A DNA stretch of 64,000 bases from Undibacterium cyanobacteriorum (lineage in GTDB: Bacteria; Pseudomonadota; Gammaproteobacteria; Burkholderiales; Burkholderiaceae_D): NCBI RefSeq assembly GCF_031326225.1, contig NZ_CP133720.1, positions 1,984,001-2,048,000 of the forward strand, written 5' to 3'. The notes beneath the pieces are model-generated. The model searched no databases and was not told where the DNA came from. It saw only the letters and a program-made list of their open reading frames with translations. Positions 52,987 to 62,134 of the stretch are shown here, piece after piece (within the stretch, counting starts at the first letter, position 1; each line of letters starts with the position of its first letter). A program made the translations under genes and the position numbers.

Positions 52987-54300
52987 ATGTCACAAAATAA
53001 ACCAGCAAAAAATGTCGTTGTTATTGGTACGCAATGGGGCGACGAAGGAAAAGGTAAGATTGTTGATTGGTTGACCGATCACGCACAAGGTGTGGTGCGT
53101 TTTCAAGGTGGTCATAATGCAGGCCATACTTTGGTAATCGGCGGTCAGAAAACTGCTTTGCAATTAATCCCATCCGGTATCATGCGCCCAGGCACTGCCT
53201 GCTACATCGGTAATGGTGTGGTGTTATCCGTCCCAGATTTGTTGCGTGAAATCGATAAGCTGCAAGCCAATGGCGTGGAAGTTTGCTCACGTTTGAAGAT
53301 CTCAGAAGCATGTCCAGTTATTTTGCCTTATCACACAGCACTCGATGCAGCGCGTGAAGCGGCGCGTGGCGATGCGAAGATCGGTACAACCGGAAAGGGC
53401 ATTGGACCTGCGTATGAAGATAAAGTCGCACGTCGTGCGATTCGCGTGGCAGACCTTCTCAATGCCGAACGCTTTGCTGAAAAGCTCAAAGAGAATTTGG
53501 AATACCACAACTATGTCTTGGTGAATTACTTGAAGGCAGCGCCGGTAGATTTCCAGAAAACCTATGAAGATGCGATGCGCGATGTTGAACGTATTCGCCC
53601 TATGGTGACAGACGTTTCTAGTGCCTTGTATGCAGCTTACAAAGCAGGCGGTAGCCTGTTGTTTGAAGGCGCACAAGGTAGTTTGTTGGACATCGATCAC
53701 GGTACCTACCCGTTTGTGACATCTAGCAACTGCGTGGCAGGTAATGCTGCGGCAGGTTCCGGTGTAGGTCCTGGTATGTTGCACTACATTTTAGGTATTA
53801 CAAAGGCCTACACCACACGTGTTGGCTCTGGTCCTTTCCCATCTGAATTGCCGACTGATCAAGGCGTAGGTAAGCACTTGGCGAGTGTTGGCCATGAATT
53901 CGGTACAGTCACTGGTCGCGCGCGTCGTTGCGGTTGGTTTGATGCGGCATTGTTGAAGCGCTCCGTGCAGATCAATGGTGTGTCGGGGATGTGCTTGACG
54001 AAACTAGACGTACTCGACGGTCTTGAGTCATTGAAATTGTGCACTGGCTATACCATCGATGGTAAAGCGGTCGATATCTTCCCGTCGGGCGCTGAAGAAG
54101 CGGCGCGTTGCGTTGCTATTTACGAGGAAATGCCAGGTTGGTCTGAATCGACGGTTGGCGCAAAATCGATGGATGCTTTACCACTTAATGCACGCAATTA
54201 CATCAAGCGTATCGAAGAGTTGGTTGGCGTACCAATTGATATGGTATCGACTGGCCCGGATCGCGAAGAGACGATCGTCTTGCGTCATCCATTCCAATAA
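52987..54300 (+). CDS. purA: Adenylosuccinate synthetase
   Basis: A 437-residue GTP-dependent enzyme joining IMP and aspartate, the first step from IMP to AMP. Signature GTQWGDEGKGKIVDWL is near residue 14. GHNAGHTLV, GTTGKGIGPAYEDK and the C-terminal STGPDREETI are intact. It is probably co-transcribed with hisZ and the downstream phosphoribosyltransferase gene. Confidence 0.97.
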   Translation: MSQNKPAKNVVVIGTQWGDEGKGKIVDWLTDHAQGVVRFQGGHNAGHTLVIGGQKTALQLIPSGIMRPGTACYIGNGVVLSVPDLLREIDKLQANGVEVCSRLKISEACPVILPYHTALDAAREAARGDAKIGTTGKGIGPAYEDKVARRAIRVADLLNAERFAEKLKENLEYHNYVLVNYLKAAPVDFQKTYEDAMRDVERIRPMVTDVSSALYAAYKAGGSLLFEGAQGSLLDIDHGTYPFVTSSNCVAGNAAAGSGVGPGMLHYILGITKAYTTRVGSGPFPSELPTDQGVGKHLASVGHEFGTVTGRARRCGWFDAALLKRSVQINGVSGMCLTKLDVLDGLESLKLCTGYTIDGKAVDIFPSGAEEAARCVAIYEEMPGWSESTVGAKSMDALPLNARNYIKRIEELVGVPIDMVSTGPDREETIVLRHPFQ

Positions 54301-54315
54301 TCGGCGCGACTCTCA

Positions 54316-54849
54316 ATGTCTGAAAATCTTAAGACCGATTTGTGGATAAGTTGGGATGACTATAACCATTTGATCGAGCGCCTCGCCATCCAAGTGCATG
54401 ATTCTGGGTGGCAGTTCGATCACATGGTTTGTCTCGCTCGCGGAGGCCTTCGCATCGGGGATGTTTTCTCTCGTCTATTCAAAAAATCTTTGAATATTTT
54501 GACTGTTAGCTCTTACCGAGGTGAGGGCGGGCAAGAACATCAACAGCTATTGATCGGCGAACATATTTCCGGACTCAGTGGTCAGTTGGAGGGGCGTGTA
54601 TTATTGCTCGATGACTTGGCTGATTCAGGATTAACTTTCCTCGAGGTGGACAAGTGTTTGCGCCAGCGGTACACGGGTATAACCGAAATGAAGTCTGCGA
54701 GTTTATGGGCCAAGAGTGTTTCGAAGATGATGCCTGATTACTATGTTGAGTTTGTTGAAGGTTCTCCTTGGATTCACCAACCATTCGAAATCTACGATTC
54801 GTTCAGTATTGCTGACCTCAAAAAAGAGCACGCTGAGGCACAAGGATAA
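54316..54849 (+). CDS. Phosphoribosyltransferase-family protein
   Basis: A 177-residue type I phosphoribosyltransferase. The PRPP-binding motif reads VLLLDDLADSGLTF, and an N-terminal VCLARGGLRIGDVFSRL loop is seen. This subgroup is annotated as hypoxanthine or xanthine phosphoribosyltransferase-like; the base cannot be decided from sequence. It begins 15 bp after purA, which supports a purine salvage role (inference). Confidence 0.88.
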   Translation: MSENLKTDLWISWDDYNHLIERLAIQVHDSGWQFDHMVCLARGGLRIGDVFSRLFKKSLNILTVSSYRGEGGQEHQQLLIGEHISGLSGQLEGRVLLLDDLADSGLTFLEVDKCLRQRYTGITEMKSASLWAKSVSKMMPDYYVEFVEGSPWIHQPFEIYDSFSIADLKKEHAEAQG

Positions 54850-55033
54850 TTGTCAATATTCAGTTTGTGGAACTATAGGGATCAAGTAAGTTTCGAGCGA
54901 CTGTCGAGTGATTGCTTTCGATGAAGATCTCCCCCCCAAGTTGATTCTTACGTTTCATCGAGTTCAGTGAGGGGGCGAACGGTTGTAGAAATTCAGATGA
55001 AAACCTGAGAGTTCCAAAATCGCTGGTGTAAGA

Positions 55034-55070
55034 AAAGAAAAAAGCCGCAGAACTTTCATTCTGCGGCTTT
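55034..55070 (-). terminator. Rho-independent terminator for tRNA-Leu
   Basis: On the minus strand a perfect 12-bp stem AAAGCCGCAGAA (complement of 55059-55070) with a 6-nt loop is followed by TTTC. It begins about 13 nt after the tRNA 3' end. Confidence 0.9.
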
Positions 55071-55082
55071 CCTTAAAAACTG

Positions 55083-55167
55083 TGGTGCCCACGGAGGGAC
55101 TCGAACCCCCACACCCGAAGGCACATGGACCTGAACCATGCGCGTCTACCAATTCCGCCACGTGGGC
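55083..55167 (-). tRNA. tRNA-Leu (CAG)
   Basis: An 85-nt class II tRNA with encoded CCA. The acceptor GCCCACG pairs with CGTGGGC. Anticodon loop TTCAGGT carries CAG, which reads CUG. A long variable arm (TGTGCCTTCGGGTGT) is present. Confidence 0.96.
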
Positions 55168-55552
55168 AACGGAGACCAAGATTATAAAGTAACGTACTGC
55201 AAAGTCAATCTATTTTCGGTCCAACTCTCCTACTGAACTTAAGTTTGCATGTAGTATTCTCGAGCAGTGTTGATCACGGCCGGCGCGAAAAGAAGATCAT
55301 CATTCGTTAAATGCTAGATGGGAAATCGATAGCCAATTACACTAGTTACTAGTACTTTAAATTGGGAATTGCTCAAGACAGCTTGGAACTGATTGATCAG
55401 TTGATTAGTTGATCAGTTTGTAGCATTTGATGAGCGTAGCGGGATCCTCGCTAGACAACTTTGCTTTCGTTCGGTAGATTGAACAACATGCTGTACCAAG
55501 TACAGTCACAAGAAAAACATTAGTTTTATATATAAGAAGAGTTTTAAATAAT
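55168..55552. other. Intergenic region upstream of rnr
   Basis: 385 bp without a gene. It must hold the promoters of rnr and, on the minus strand, tRNA-Leu. It contains a short dyad around 55340-55353 (ACTAGTTACTAGT) and an 8-bp tandem repeat at 55393-55418 (separate entry). I could not pick promoters with confidence. Confidence 0.5.
55393..55418 (+). repeat. 8-bp tandem repeat upstream of rnr
   Basis: Three units TTGATCAG, TTGATTAG, TTGATCAG plus TT, directly joined. The units contain the palindrome TGATCA, giving a cluster of dyads that could bind a regulator. Function unknown. Confidence 0.6.
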
Positions 55553-58069
55553 TTGAACAAACATCATTACCCCATTCCGAGTCGAGAAGATATTCTTGCT
55601 GTTTTGCGCGATGCAAAGATTGCAGTGAAACCGACTCTGATCGCAAAAAAACTAGGTGTACACGCTGAGGAGATCGAAGGTATGACCAGACGACTCAAAG
55701 CCATGGAACGTGATGGCCAACTCAAACAAGATAAGAATGGCGGCTACACTTTACTACCTCAAAATAATCTCATCGTTGGCCGTGTGACTAGTCATCGCGA
55801 TGGCTATGGCTTTTTAACGCCAGACGATGGTAGCCCAGACTTGTTTTTGCCAGATCGCGAGATGACGCGCATTTTGAATGGCGATCGAGTCAGTGCGCGC
55901 GTTGTCGGTACCGATAGAAAAGGGCGCCTTGAAGGGTCTGTCTATGAAATTCTCGAGCGCGGCAATACACATATCATTGGGCGTTTAATCAATGAGAATG
56001 GTGTATGGTTGGTCGCGCCGGAAGATAATCGCATCAATCAAGATATTCTGTTGGCTGGTTCGCCAGGGAAGGCACGCGCTGGGCAAGTCGTCAGCGTCGA
56101 GTTGATCGAACAACCGACCAAATACTCACAAGCGATTGGTAAAGTGGTCGAGATTCTTGGAGAAATTGATGACCCCGGTATCGAGATCGAAATCGCAGTT
56201 CGAAAATTTGGCGTGCCTCACGAGTTTTCTGATCGCGCCAAGAAGGCAGCAGCAAAATTGCCGACTGAAGTCGGTGAAGGCGACCTCGTCGATCGTGTTG
56301 ATTTGCGCGACATCCCATTAGTGACGATTGATGGTGAAGATGCGCGGGACTTTGACGATGCGGTTTATTGTACTCCCGTGAAAATCGGTCGCGCAAAAGG
56401 TTTTCGCTTGCTGGTAGCGATCGCCGATGTCAGTCATTATGTGAAGCCAAATGACGCCTTGGATGAAGAGGCTCTCTTGCGTAGCACCTCGGTCTATTTC
56501 CCTCGCCGAGTCATTCCGATGTTGCCAGAGAAGTTGTCGAATGGCTTGTGTTCTTTGAACCCAAACGTCGATCGATTGTGCCTGGTGTGCGATATGGTGA
56601 TTACGGCTGATGGCGATATTAATGCCTATCAGTTTTATCCTGCGGTGATGCATTCAGCGGCACGCTTCACCTACACTGAAGTAGCGGCGATTTTAGGAAA
56701 TACCAAAGGACCCGAGGCGGCGAAACGTGCCGATTTAATCGACGATCTTTTGAATCTGTACGGCGTATTCCAAGCCTTGTTGAAGGCGCGCCATCGTCGC
56801 GGGGCGATTGATTTCGAGACCACCGAAACATACATCGTGGCGAACGTCAATGGCAAGATTGAGAAGATCTTGCCACGTACTCGTAACGATGCGCATCGCT
56901 TAATTGAAGAGTGCATGTTGGCGGCCAACGTGTGTGCGGCGAGTTTGCTACAAGAGTTCGAGCACCTTGGCGTGTACCGCGTGCATGCGGGGCCAACCAA
57001 AGAGAAGCTCACGCAAGTGCGCAATTTCTTGCGACAAGTCGGCTTGAGCCTGTCTGGTGGCGATAGTCCAGCCGCATCGGATTATGCGCAGCTAATGGAA
57101 AAAATTAAGCAGCGTCCGGATGCTCAATTGCTACAAACCATGTTGCTCCGCTCCATGCAGCAAGCGGTCTATAGTCCTGAGAATATCGGACACTTTGGAT
57201 TGTCTTATGATGCCTACGCTCATTTCACCAGCCCGATTCGACGCTATCCCGACTTGTTGACGCATCGTGCTATCAAGGCCATTTTGCAAGGCAAGAAGTA
57301 CGAACCTAAAGGGATCGATACCAGCGTCCTCAATATGGCGATTTCGAATGCAGCACGTAAGCAAATGGCGGCAGATAGAGCTGCAGGTAAAGAGCGGCCA
57401 CAAAAAGAAAATACGATTTGGGACATGCTAGGCACTCATTGCTCTGCCAATGAGCGACGGGCTGATGAAGCCTCACGTGATGTTGAAGCTTGGCTCAAGT
57501 GCTACTTCATGAAGAATCGCCTCGGTGAAGAATACATGGGCACCATCACAGGTGTCACACAGTTTGGTTTATTCGTGCAACTTGATGAAATGTTCGTGGA
57601 AGGCCTCGTTCATATTACCGATCTCGGTGCGGATTATTTTCAATTCGATGAGGCTCGTCATGAGTTGCGTGGCGAACGTAGTGGTAAGCGCTATCAATTG
57701 ACGGACAAAATCAAAGTGCAGGTCAGCCGTGTGGATATGGATGCACGTAAGATTGATTTGGCGTTACCAAGTAGCGCAGCGCCGCAGCGCATTCCGAAGT
57801 CGTATGATTACGAAGATATGGAACCCGTGCGTGGTAGTAAGCGTAAAGCGTCGTCAGCTAAAGAGGTCGAGAGTCGTGAACGCGATTCAAAACAACGCGG
57901 GGCTCACGGACATATTTCGACTAAGACGACGGCGCGTTATCCAGAACAGGTCGTCGCCAAGACGCATGTAAGTAAGCCTGCTAAGTCCAAGAAGGGGGCA
58001 GCGAGTAGTCCACGTAAATCGAAAAATGTCGCAAAGAGCGCTAAGCCTAGCCGAACTAAGCGGCGATAA
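55553..58069 (+). CDS. rnr: Ribonuclease R
   Basis: An 838-residue 3'-5' exoribonuclease that degrades structured RNA. The N-terminal winged-helix region (about 12-70), two cold-shock domains, the RNB catalytic domain (DGEDARDFDDAV near residue 263) and an S1 domain (EYMGTITGVTQFGLFVQLDE near 660) are in the family order. The tail of about 80 residues is rich in Lys, Arg and Ser. TTG 55553 is used as start because the conserved YPIPSREDILAVL follows at once; no strong ribosome-binding site is seen. The stop lies in an 11-bp repeat. Confidence 0.95.
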   Translation: MNKHHYPIPSREDILAVLRDAKIAVKPTLIAKKLGVHAEEIEGMTRRLKAMERDGQLKQDKNGGYTLLPQNNLIVGRVTSHRDGYGFLTPDDGSPDLFLPDREMTRILNGDRVSARVVGTDRKGRLEGSVYEILERGNTHIIGRLINENGVWLVAPEDNRINQDILLAGSPGKARAGQVVSVELIEQPTKYSQAIGKVVEILGEIDDPGIEIEIAVRKFGVPHEFSDRAKKAAAKLPTEVGEGDLVDRVDLRDIPLVTIDGEDARDFDDAVYCTPVKIGRAKGFRLLVAIADVSHYVKPNDALDEEALLRSTSVYFPRRVIPMLPEKLSNGLCSLNPNVDRLCLVCDMVITADGDINAYQFYPAVMHSAARFTYTEVAAILGNTKGPEAAKRADLIDDLLNLYGVFQALLKARHRRGAIDFETTETYIVANVNGKIEKILPRTRNDAHRLIEECMLAANVCAASLLQEFEHLGVYRVHAGPTKEKLTQVRNFLRQVGLSLSGGDSPAASDYAQLMEKIKQRPDAQLLQTMLLRSMQQAVYSPENIGHFGLSYDAYAHFTSPIRRYPDLLTHRAIKAILQGKKYEPKGIDTSVLNMAISNAARKQMAADRAAGKERPQKENTIWDMLGTHCSANERRADEASRDVEAWLKCYFMKNRLGEEYMGTITGVTQFGLFVQLDEMFVEGLVHITDLGADYFQFDEARHELRGERSGKRYQLTDKIKVQVSRVDMDARKIDLALPSSAAPQRIPKSYDYEDMEPVRGSKRKASSAKEVESRERDSKQRGAHGHISTKTTARYPEQVVAKTHVSKPAKSKKGAASSPRKSKNVAKSAKPSRTKRR

Positions 58070-58120
58070 AGCGGCGAAAAAGCGGCGAAAAAGCGGCGAA
58101 AAAGCGGCGAAAAAGCGGCG
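58060..58120 (+). repeat. 11-bp tandem repeat across the rnr stop codon
   Basis: Six GCGGCG cores start at 58060, 58071, 58082, 58093, 58104 and 58115, exactly 11 bp apart. The unit is GCGGCGAAAAA, except the first, GCGGCGATAAA, in which the TAA is the stop codon of rnr. The coding copy encodes the final Lys-Arg-Arg; the other copies are beyond the stop. A5 tracts spaced 11 bp apart are in near helical phase and should bend DNA. Confidence 0.92.
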
Positions 58121-58198
58121 TTGCATCGCTATAGAAGATTTTAGAAAGTTTTGATATTTGCTCGTGCTTTTTCGGCGAGCTGGAAAAAAGAGATATAC

Positions 58199-58954
58199 AT
58201 GAAAAGTAAAATGATTTTTGGCTTCCATGCCGTCACTTCACGCATTCGTCACGAAGCGTCTACGGTCGAAGAAATTTATGTCGATAGCGAACGATTCGAT
58301 CGTCGCATGCAGGATTTGATCCATGCGGCAAAAGAGGCGGGTATACGGATTATTCAAGCCGATGATCAACGCCTATCGAACATCGTCGGCACGCGTCGCC
58401 ATCAAGGTGTGGTGGCGAAAGCAGGTGCTTTGTCTTTGGCTAGAAATCTGGATGAATTGCTCGATGCAATTGAGGGGCCACCACTCCTGTTGATTCTCGA
58501 TGGTGTGACTGATCCACACAATTTGGGTGCTTGCCTGCGTGTTGCTGATGGCGTCGGTGCGCATGCGGTCATCGCTCCAAAAGATCGAGCAGTTGGCTTG
58601 AATGCGACGGCGATGAAAGTTGCGAGTGGTGCTGCTGAGACAGTGCCTTATATTACCGTGACGAATTTGGCACGTACAATGCGTGATCTAAAAGAGCGTG
58701 ATATCTGGGTGGTTGGCACTACCGACGATGTCGAGAAAACGATCTATGATGTTGATCTCAAAGTGGGCGTGGCGATTGTTATGGGTAGTGAAGGCGAGGG
58801 GATGCGTCGTTTGACGCGCGAGACTTGCGATGTGCTCGCTCAAATTCCGATGTTCGGCTCAGTAGAAAGTTTGAACGTCTCAGTTGCATCGGGTGTTTGC
58901 TTATACGAAGCGCGCCGTCAACGCACCGCTGCAGCTGTAGTCCCGGGTGCATAA
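58199..58954 (+). CDS. rlmB: 23S rRNA (guanosine2251-2'-O)-methyltransferase RlmB
   Basis: A 251-residue SPOUT-fold (TrmH family) methyltransferase. An N-terminal L30e-like substrate-binding region with FGFHAVTSRIRH is followed by DGVTDPHNLGACLRVADGVGAHAV, VASGAAETVPYITV and the knot motif VMGSEGEGMRRLTRETCD. The start is ATG 58199; a longer frame from 58151 has no support. The rnr-rlmB pair is conserved. Confidence 0.95.
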   Translation: MKSKMIFGFHAVTSRIRHEASTVEEIYVDSERFDRRMQDLIHAAKEAGIRIIQADDQRLSNIVGTRRHQGVVAKAGALSLARNLDELLDAIEGPPLLLILDGVTDPHNLGACLRVADGVGAHAVIAPKDRAVGLNATAMKVASGAAETVPYITVTNLARTMRDLKERDIWVVGTTDDVEKTIYDVDLKVGVAIVMGSEGEGMRRLTRETCDVLAQIPMFGSVESLNVSVASGVCLYEARRQRTAAAVVPGA

Positions 58955-59000
58955 GCTTACAAGTAGCTTAGCCCAGTATCTGCAAGAATTTTCAAATCGG

Positions 59001-59037
59001 ACTACACTAGTGTTTTCACTAGTGTAGTTATTTTTTT
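59001..59037 (+). terminator. Rho-independent terminator between rlmB and cysE
   Basis: A perfect 12-bp stem ACTACACTAGTG (59001-59012) with its complement at 59017-59028, TTTT loop, then a seven-T run at 59031-59037. It ends only 9 bases before the cysE ATG. Confidence 0.88.
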
Positions 59038-59046
59038 CTATAAAAC

Positions 59047-59793
59047 ATGTTTAAGCGCCTTCGAGAAGACATTGCCAATATCATTGAACGTGACCCTGCG
59101 GCACGCAATACTTGGGATGTCATTACTTGTTATCCGGGCTTGCAGGCGCTAGTTATGCATGGATGGGCCGCATGGTGCTGGAGTCATGGTCTGAAATGGT
59201 TAGCACGTTTCATCGCACAGATCGCACGATTTTTGACAGGCATTGAAATTCATCCGGCTGCAACCATCGGGCGTCGTGTGTTTATTGACCACGGCATGGG
59301 CGTGGTGATCGGTGAAACGGCCGTGATTGGTGACGACTGCACAATTTACCAAGGCGTAACACTCGGCGGTACCTCTTTAACGAAAGGCGCCAAACGCCAC
59401 CCAACTTTGGAGGCGGGTGTCATCGTTGGTGCCGGCGCCAAGGTGCTGGGCAGTTTTACCGTGGGAGCTGGCGCGAAAATTGGTAGTAACTCTGTGGTGA
59501 CTAAACCGGTGCCGGCTGGCGCGACAGCTGTGGGGAATCCTGCGCATATTATTAAGTCTGCGAGTGAAAAAGCGGAGCTCAATCAGGATCAAGGTTTCAG
59601 TGCTTATGGTTTGAATCCGAATGGCGATGATCCCATTTCAAGAGCGTTTAAACAATTGAGTGAGCATGTGTGCTCGCAGCAAGAGGAAATTGAACGACTA
59701 CGTTCGGCTATTCTTGGTGCAGGAATTGTTTGCGAAAAAGCCCTTAGCGAAAAACGCTTTGATGCAGAAGAAATCTCACAATTAGTGGATTAA
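59047..59793 (+). CDS. cysE: Serine O-acetyltransferase
   Basis: A 248-residue enzyme making O-acetylserine, the first step of cysteine synthesis. The N-terminal helical domain (about 1-65) is followed by left-handed beta-helix hexapeptide repeats: FIDHGMGVVIGETAVIGDDCTIYQGVTLGG, with the catalytic His, then GAGAKVLGSFTVGAGAKIGSNSVV. The family is inhibited by cysteine. The start at 59047 has no ribosome-binding site and follows a terminator hairpin closely. Confidence 0.94.
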   Translation: MFKRLREDIANIIERDPAARNTWDVITCYPGLQALVMHGWAAWCWSHGLKWLARFIAQIARFLTGIEIHPAATIGRRVFIDHGMGVVIGETAVIGDDCTIYQGVTLGGTSLTKGAKRHPTLEAGVIVGAGAKVLGSFTVGAGAKIGSNSVVTKPVPAGATAVGNPAHIIKSASEKAELNQDQGFSAYGLNPNGDDPISRAFKQLSEHVCSQQEEIERLRSAILGAGIVCEKALSEKRFDAEEISQLVD

Positions 59794-59830
59794 AACGCTT
59801 CGCGATCTCACCCGGAGTGAACTCCCAAAT

Positions 59831-60628
59831 TTATGGGGGAGAAGTAAGATGTACCGCGTCAGCGATGTACTCAAAGTGCAACAGTCCAGCGGTGTCGAGT
59901 GCGAGAAAAGCGCCGCGGTGGGAGCCTCCGCCATCAAAATCCCAATCAGGCAGAACGTAACGTGTGCCAGCTTGTTCCTGATGAATTGCGTGGCGATGCG
60001 TGTGGCCGTGAATGAGATCGTAGCCTGGATATTTTACGAGCAGATTTTTCACTGCAGTCGCGTTCACATCCATTATCGACATGGCTTTGCCTTGTTGTTC
60101 TTCGTGGCTTTTCTGGCGCATGTGCGAAATGATTGCTTTTCTTTGTGCGAGATCTTGCGCTAAAAATTGAGCTTGCCAATCGGGGTGCCGCACCATCGTG
60201 CGAAACTTGATGTATTCAATATCATCGGTGCACAGCTCATCACCATGAGATAAGACCAGCTTGCGTCCCCCGATTATGAGACTAAATGGGTCAGGCAGTA
60301 GTGTGATGCCCACATGTGCGGCAAATGTTTGACCAACCAAAAAATCACGGTTGCCAGCGATCCAAAAGAGTTCAGTGCCCGACTGTACGAGAGTTTTGAG
60401 AGCGCCTATTGTTTCTTGATGCTCGGGACTCTCTAAATCATCGTCGCCAGCCCAATACTCAAAAATATCGCCCAAGAGATATAGACGTTGCGCGCACCTG
60501 GCTTGATCGTTCAGGAAAGCGAGAAAACGTTCAGCAGTCTTGGGTGCGGCTGGACTCAAGTGAATATCGGAAACGAACATTGCAGGAAACTGCTGGTTCT
60601 TCGATATCTTAATTTGATCGGAATTCAC
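59831..60628 (-). CDS. lpxH: UDP-2,3-diacylglucosamine diphosphatase
   Basis: A metallophosphoesterase of lipid A synthesis that converts UDP-2,3-diacylglucosamine to lipid X. The motifs FVSDIHLS, GDIFEYWAG, AGNRDFLVG, LSHGDELCTDD and HGHTHRHAIHQ are in family order. The start is uncertain: GTG 60628 gives 265 residues, and ATG 60580 would begin directly at MFVSDIH. Neither has a clear ribosome-binding site. It is convergent with cysE, and two cyclophilin genes lie upstream on the same strand. Confidence 0.93.
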   Translation of the reverse strand: MNSDQIKISKNQQFPAMFVSDIHLSPAAPKTAERFLAFLNDQARCAQRLYLLGDIFEYWAGDDDLESPEHQETIGALKTLVQSGTELFWIAGNRDFLVGQTFAAHVGITLLPDPFSLIIGGRKLVLSHGDELCTDDIEYIKFRTMVRHPDWQAQFLAQDLAQRKAIISHMRQKSHEEQQGKAMSIMDVNATAVKNLLVKYPGYDLIHGHTHRHAIHQEQAGTRYVLPDWDFDGGGSHRGAFLALDTAGLLHFEYIADAVHLTSPP

Positions 60629-60687
60629 TTTGAGTCCAAAGAAGGGAGCAAGGTATTTTTCAAATAGACAAAATACGAAAACTTTGA

Positions 60688-61176
60688 TTAAACGATTTCG
60701 GCTTTTTCAATAATGATGTTTTCAACTGGGACATCTGAGAACATACCAGAGCGTGTCGTTTTGGATGCAGAGATTTTGTCGACAACTTCTTTACCTTCGA
60801 CCACTTCACCAAACACGCAATAGCCCCAACCATCTTGACCTGGATAGTCAAGGAAATCGTTTTTGGTTGTGTTAATGAAGAATTGAGCCGAGGCAGAATG
60901 CGGATCACTGGTGCGTGCCATGGCGACTGCATAACGCACATTTTTTAAACCATTTTTAGCTTCGTTCTCGATCGGTGCATTGGTTGGCTTTTGTTTCATG
61001 CCTACTTCAAAGCCGCCGCCTTGAATCATGAAACCTGCGATCACGCGATGAAAGATGGTGCCGGTGTAATGGCCAGACTCTACATAGCTTAAGAAGTTGG
61101 CGACAGTTTTGGGAGCTTTTTCTGCGTTGAGCTCAATTTTGATTGCACCATGATTTGTAGTGAGTACGACTGCCAT
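60688..61176 (-). CDS. ppiB: Peptidyl-prolyl cis-trans isomerase B (cyclophilin)
   Basis: A 162-residue cytosolic cyclophilin. FHRVIAGFMIQGGGFE and SAQFFINTTKNDFLDY are hallmark active-site stretches. No signal peptide. ATG 61176 has GGAG upstream. It lies 31 bp after the exported cyclophilin gene, which is clearly a paralogue, and 59 bp before lpxH. Confidence 0.95.
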   Translation of the reverse strand: MAVVLTTNHGAIKIELNAEKAPKTVANFLSYVESGHYTGTIFHRVIAGFMIQGGGFEVGMKQKPTNAPIENEAKNGLKNVRYAVAMARTSDPHSASAQFFINTTKNDFLDYPGQDGWGYCVFGEVVEGKEVVDKISASKTTRSGMFSDVPVENIIIEKAEIV

Positions 61177-61207
61177 ATTAAATTCTCCTGTACCGATAAT
61201 TTGTGAA

Positions 61208-61963
61208 TTAATTCTTCAACAGTTGGATACTGATGATTGTGATAGGTTTGTTCGGGACGTTTTGATGAATGCCCAATGGACTGGTGGGAGCAGATTTGAT
61301 TTTTTCCACTGTTTCCCAGCCTTCTGTAACCTTGCCAAATGGTGTGTAACCTGCCGCGAGTATGACTGCTTTGCGACGCGGCAAAGTCATCGAACTACCG
61401 TTGCGCATGATAGCGACGGGATCACCATCGGCTAAAGCTTGGTAGTCTAGGAAATCGTTGTTGTTCACGTTAATGTAAAACTGTGCACGGGCGGAATTGG
61501 GGTCTTCCATACGTGCCATGGCGATTGTCCCAATCTCATTTTTTAATCCTTGTTCGGACGCAAGCTTGGCTTCATTAACGATAGGAGCGTCGACCGGTTT
61601 CTCACGCATTTTTACATCCATGCCGCCGCCTTGAATCATGAAGTTATCGATCACGCGATGGAAGATGGTGTTGTTGTACTGCCCCTTCTTGACATAGCGA
61701 AGGAAGTTTTCAACAGTCTTTGGCGCTTTGTCGTTATATAGCTCTAAAACGATATCTCCGACATTCGTTTTGAGCTTCACTCGTGGGTAATTTTTCTTAA
61801 TTACAGGTTGGGATACTTCTTGAGTAAGTGTTGCCTGTGAGGCTGGAGCTGCTTCCACATTTTGGGAAGTTGGCTCGCTCGTTTGCGCGAATGCACTACC
61901 AGCGATCATCAATAAGCTAAGGCAGATAATTCTCAAACGATCTAGAGCTTTAATTGATTTCAT
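61208..61963 (-). CDS. Exported peptidyl-prolyl cis-trans isomerase (cyclophilin, PpiA-like)
   Basis: A 251-residue cyclophilin with an N-terminal signal peptide (about 1-26, ending SAFAQ), so probably periplasmic. A low-complexity Gln/Ser/Glu linker precedes the isomerase domain, which contains FHRVIDNFMIQGGGMDV and ARAQFYINVNNNDFLDY. It shares clear similarity with the adjacent cytosolic ppiB, so the pair probably arose by duplication. Confidence 0.93.
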   Translation of the reverse strand: MKSIKALDRLRIICLSLLMIAGSAFAQTSEPTSQNVEAAPASQATLTQEVSQPVIKKNYPRVKLKTNVGDIVLELYNDKAPKTVENFLRYVKKGQYNNTIFHRVIDNFMIQGGGMDVKMREKPVDAPIVNEAKLASEQGLKNEIGTIAMARMEDPNSARAQFYINVNNNDFLDYQALADGDPVAIMRNGSSMTLPRRKAVILAAGYTPFGKVTEGWETVEKIKSAPTSPLGIHQNVPNKPITIISIQLLKN

Positions 61964-62134
61964 TCTTTACCCTCTTGTTAGTGAAGAATTTAGTGTTGTT
62001 AGTGTTGTTGTAAGAAGTTCAAACAGGCTGTAAGTGTAATCCAAGTTTTACCTTCAAGGCATAGGCATGTTGAAATTTGATACAGCCTCGTTTCTCAAAT
62101 TGACCAGAACCTCAAACTTCTCACTCACTGTGAG

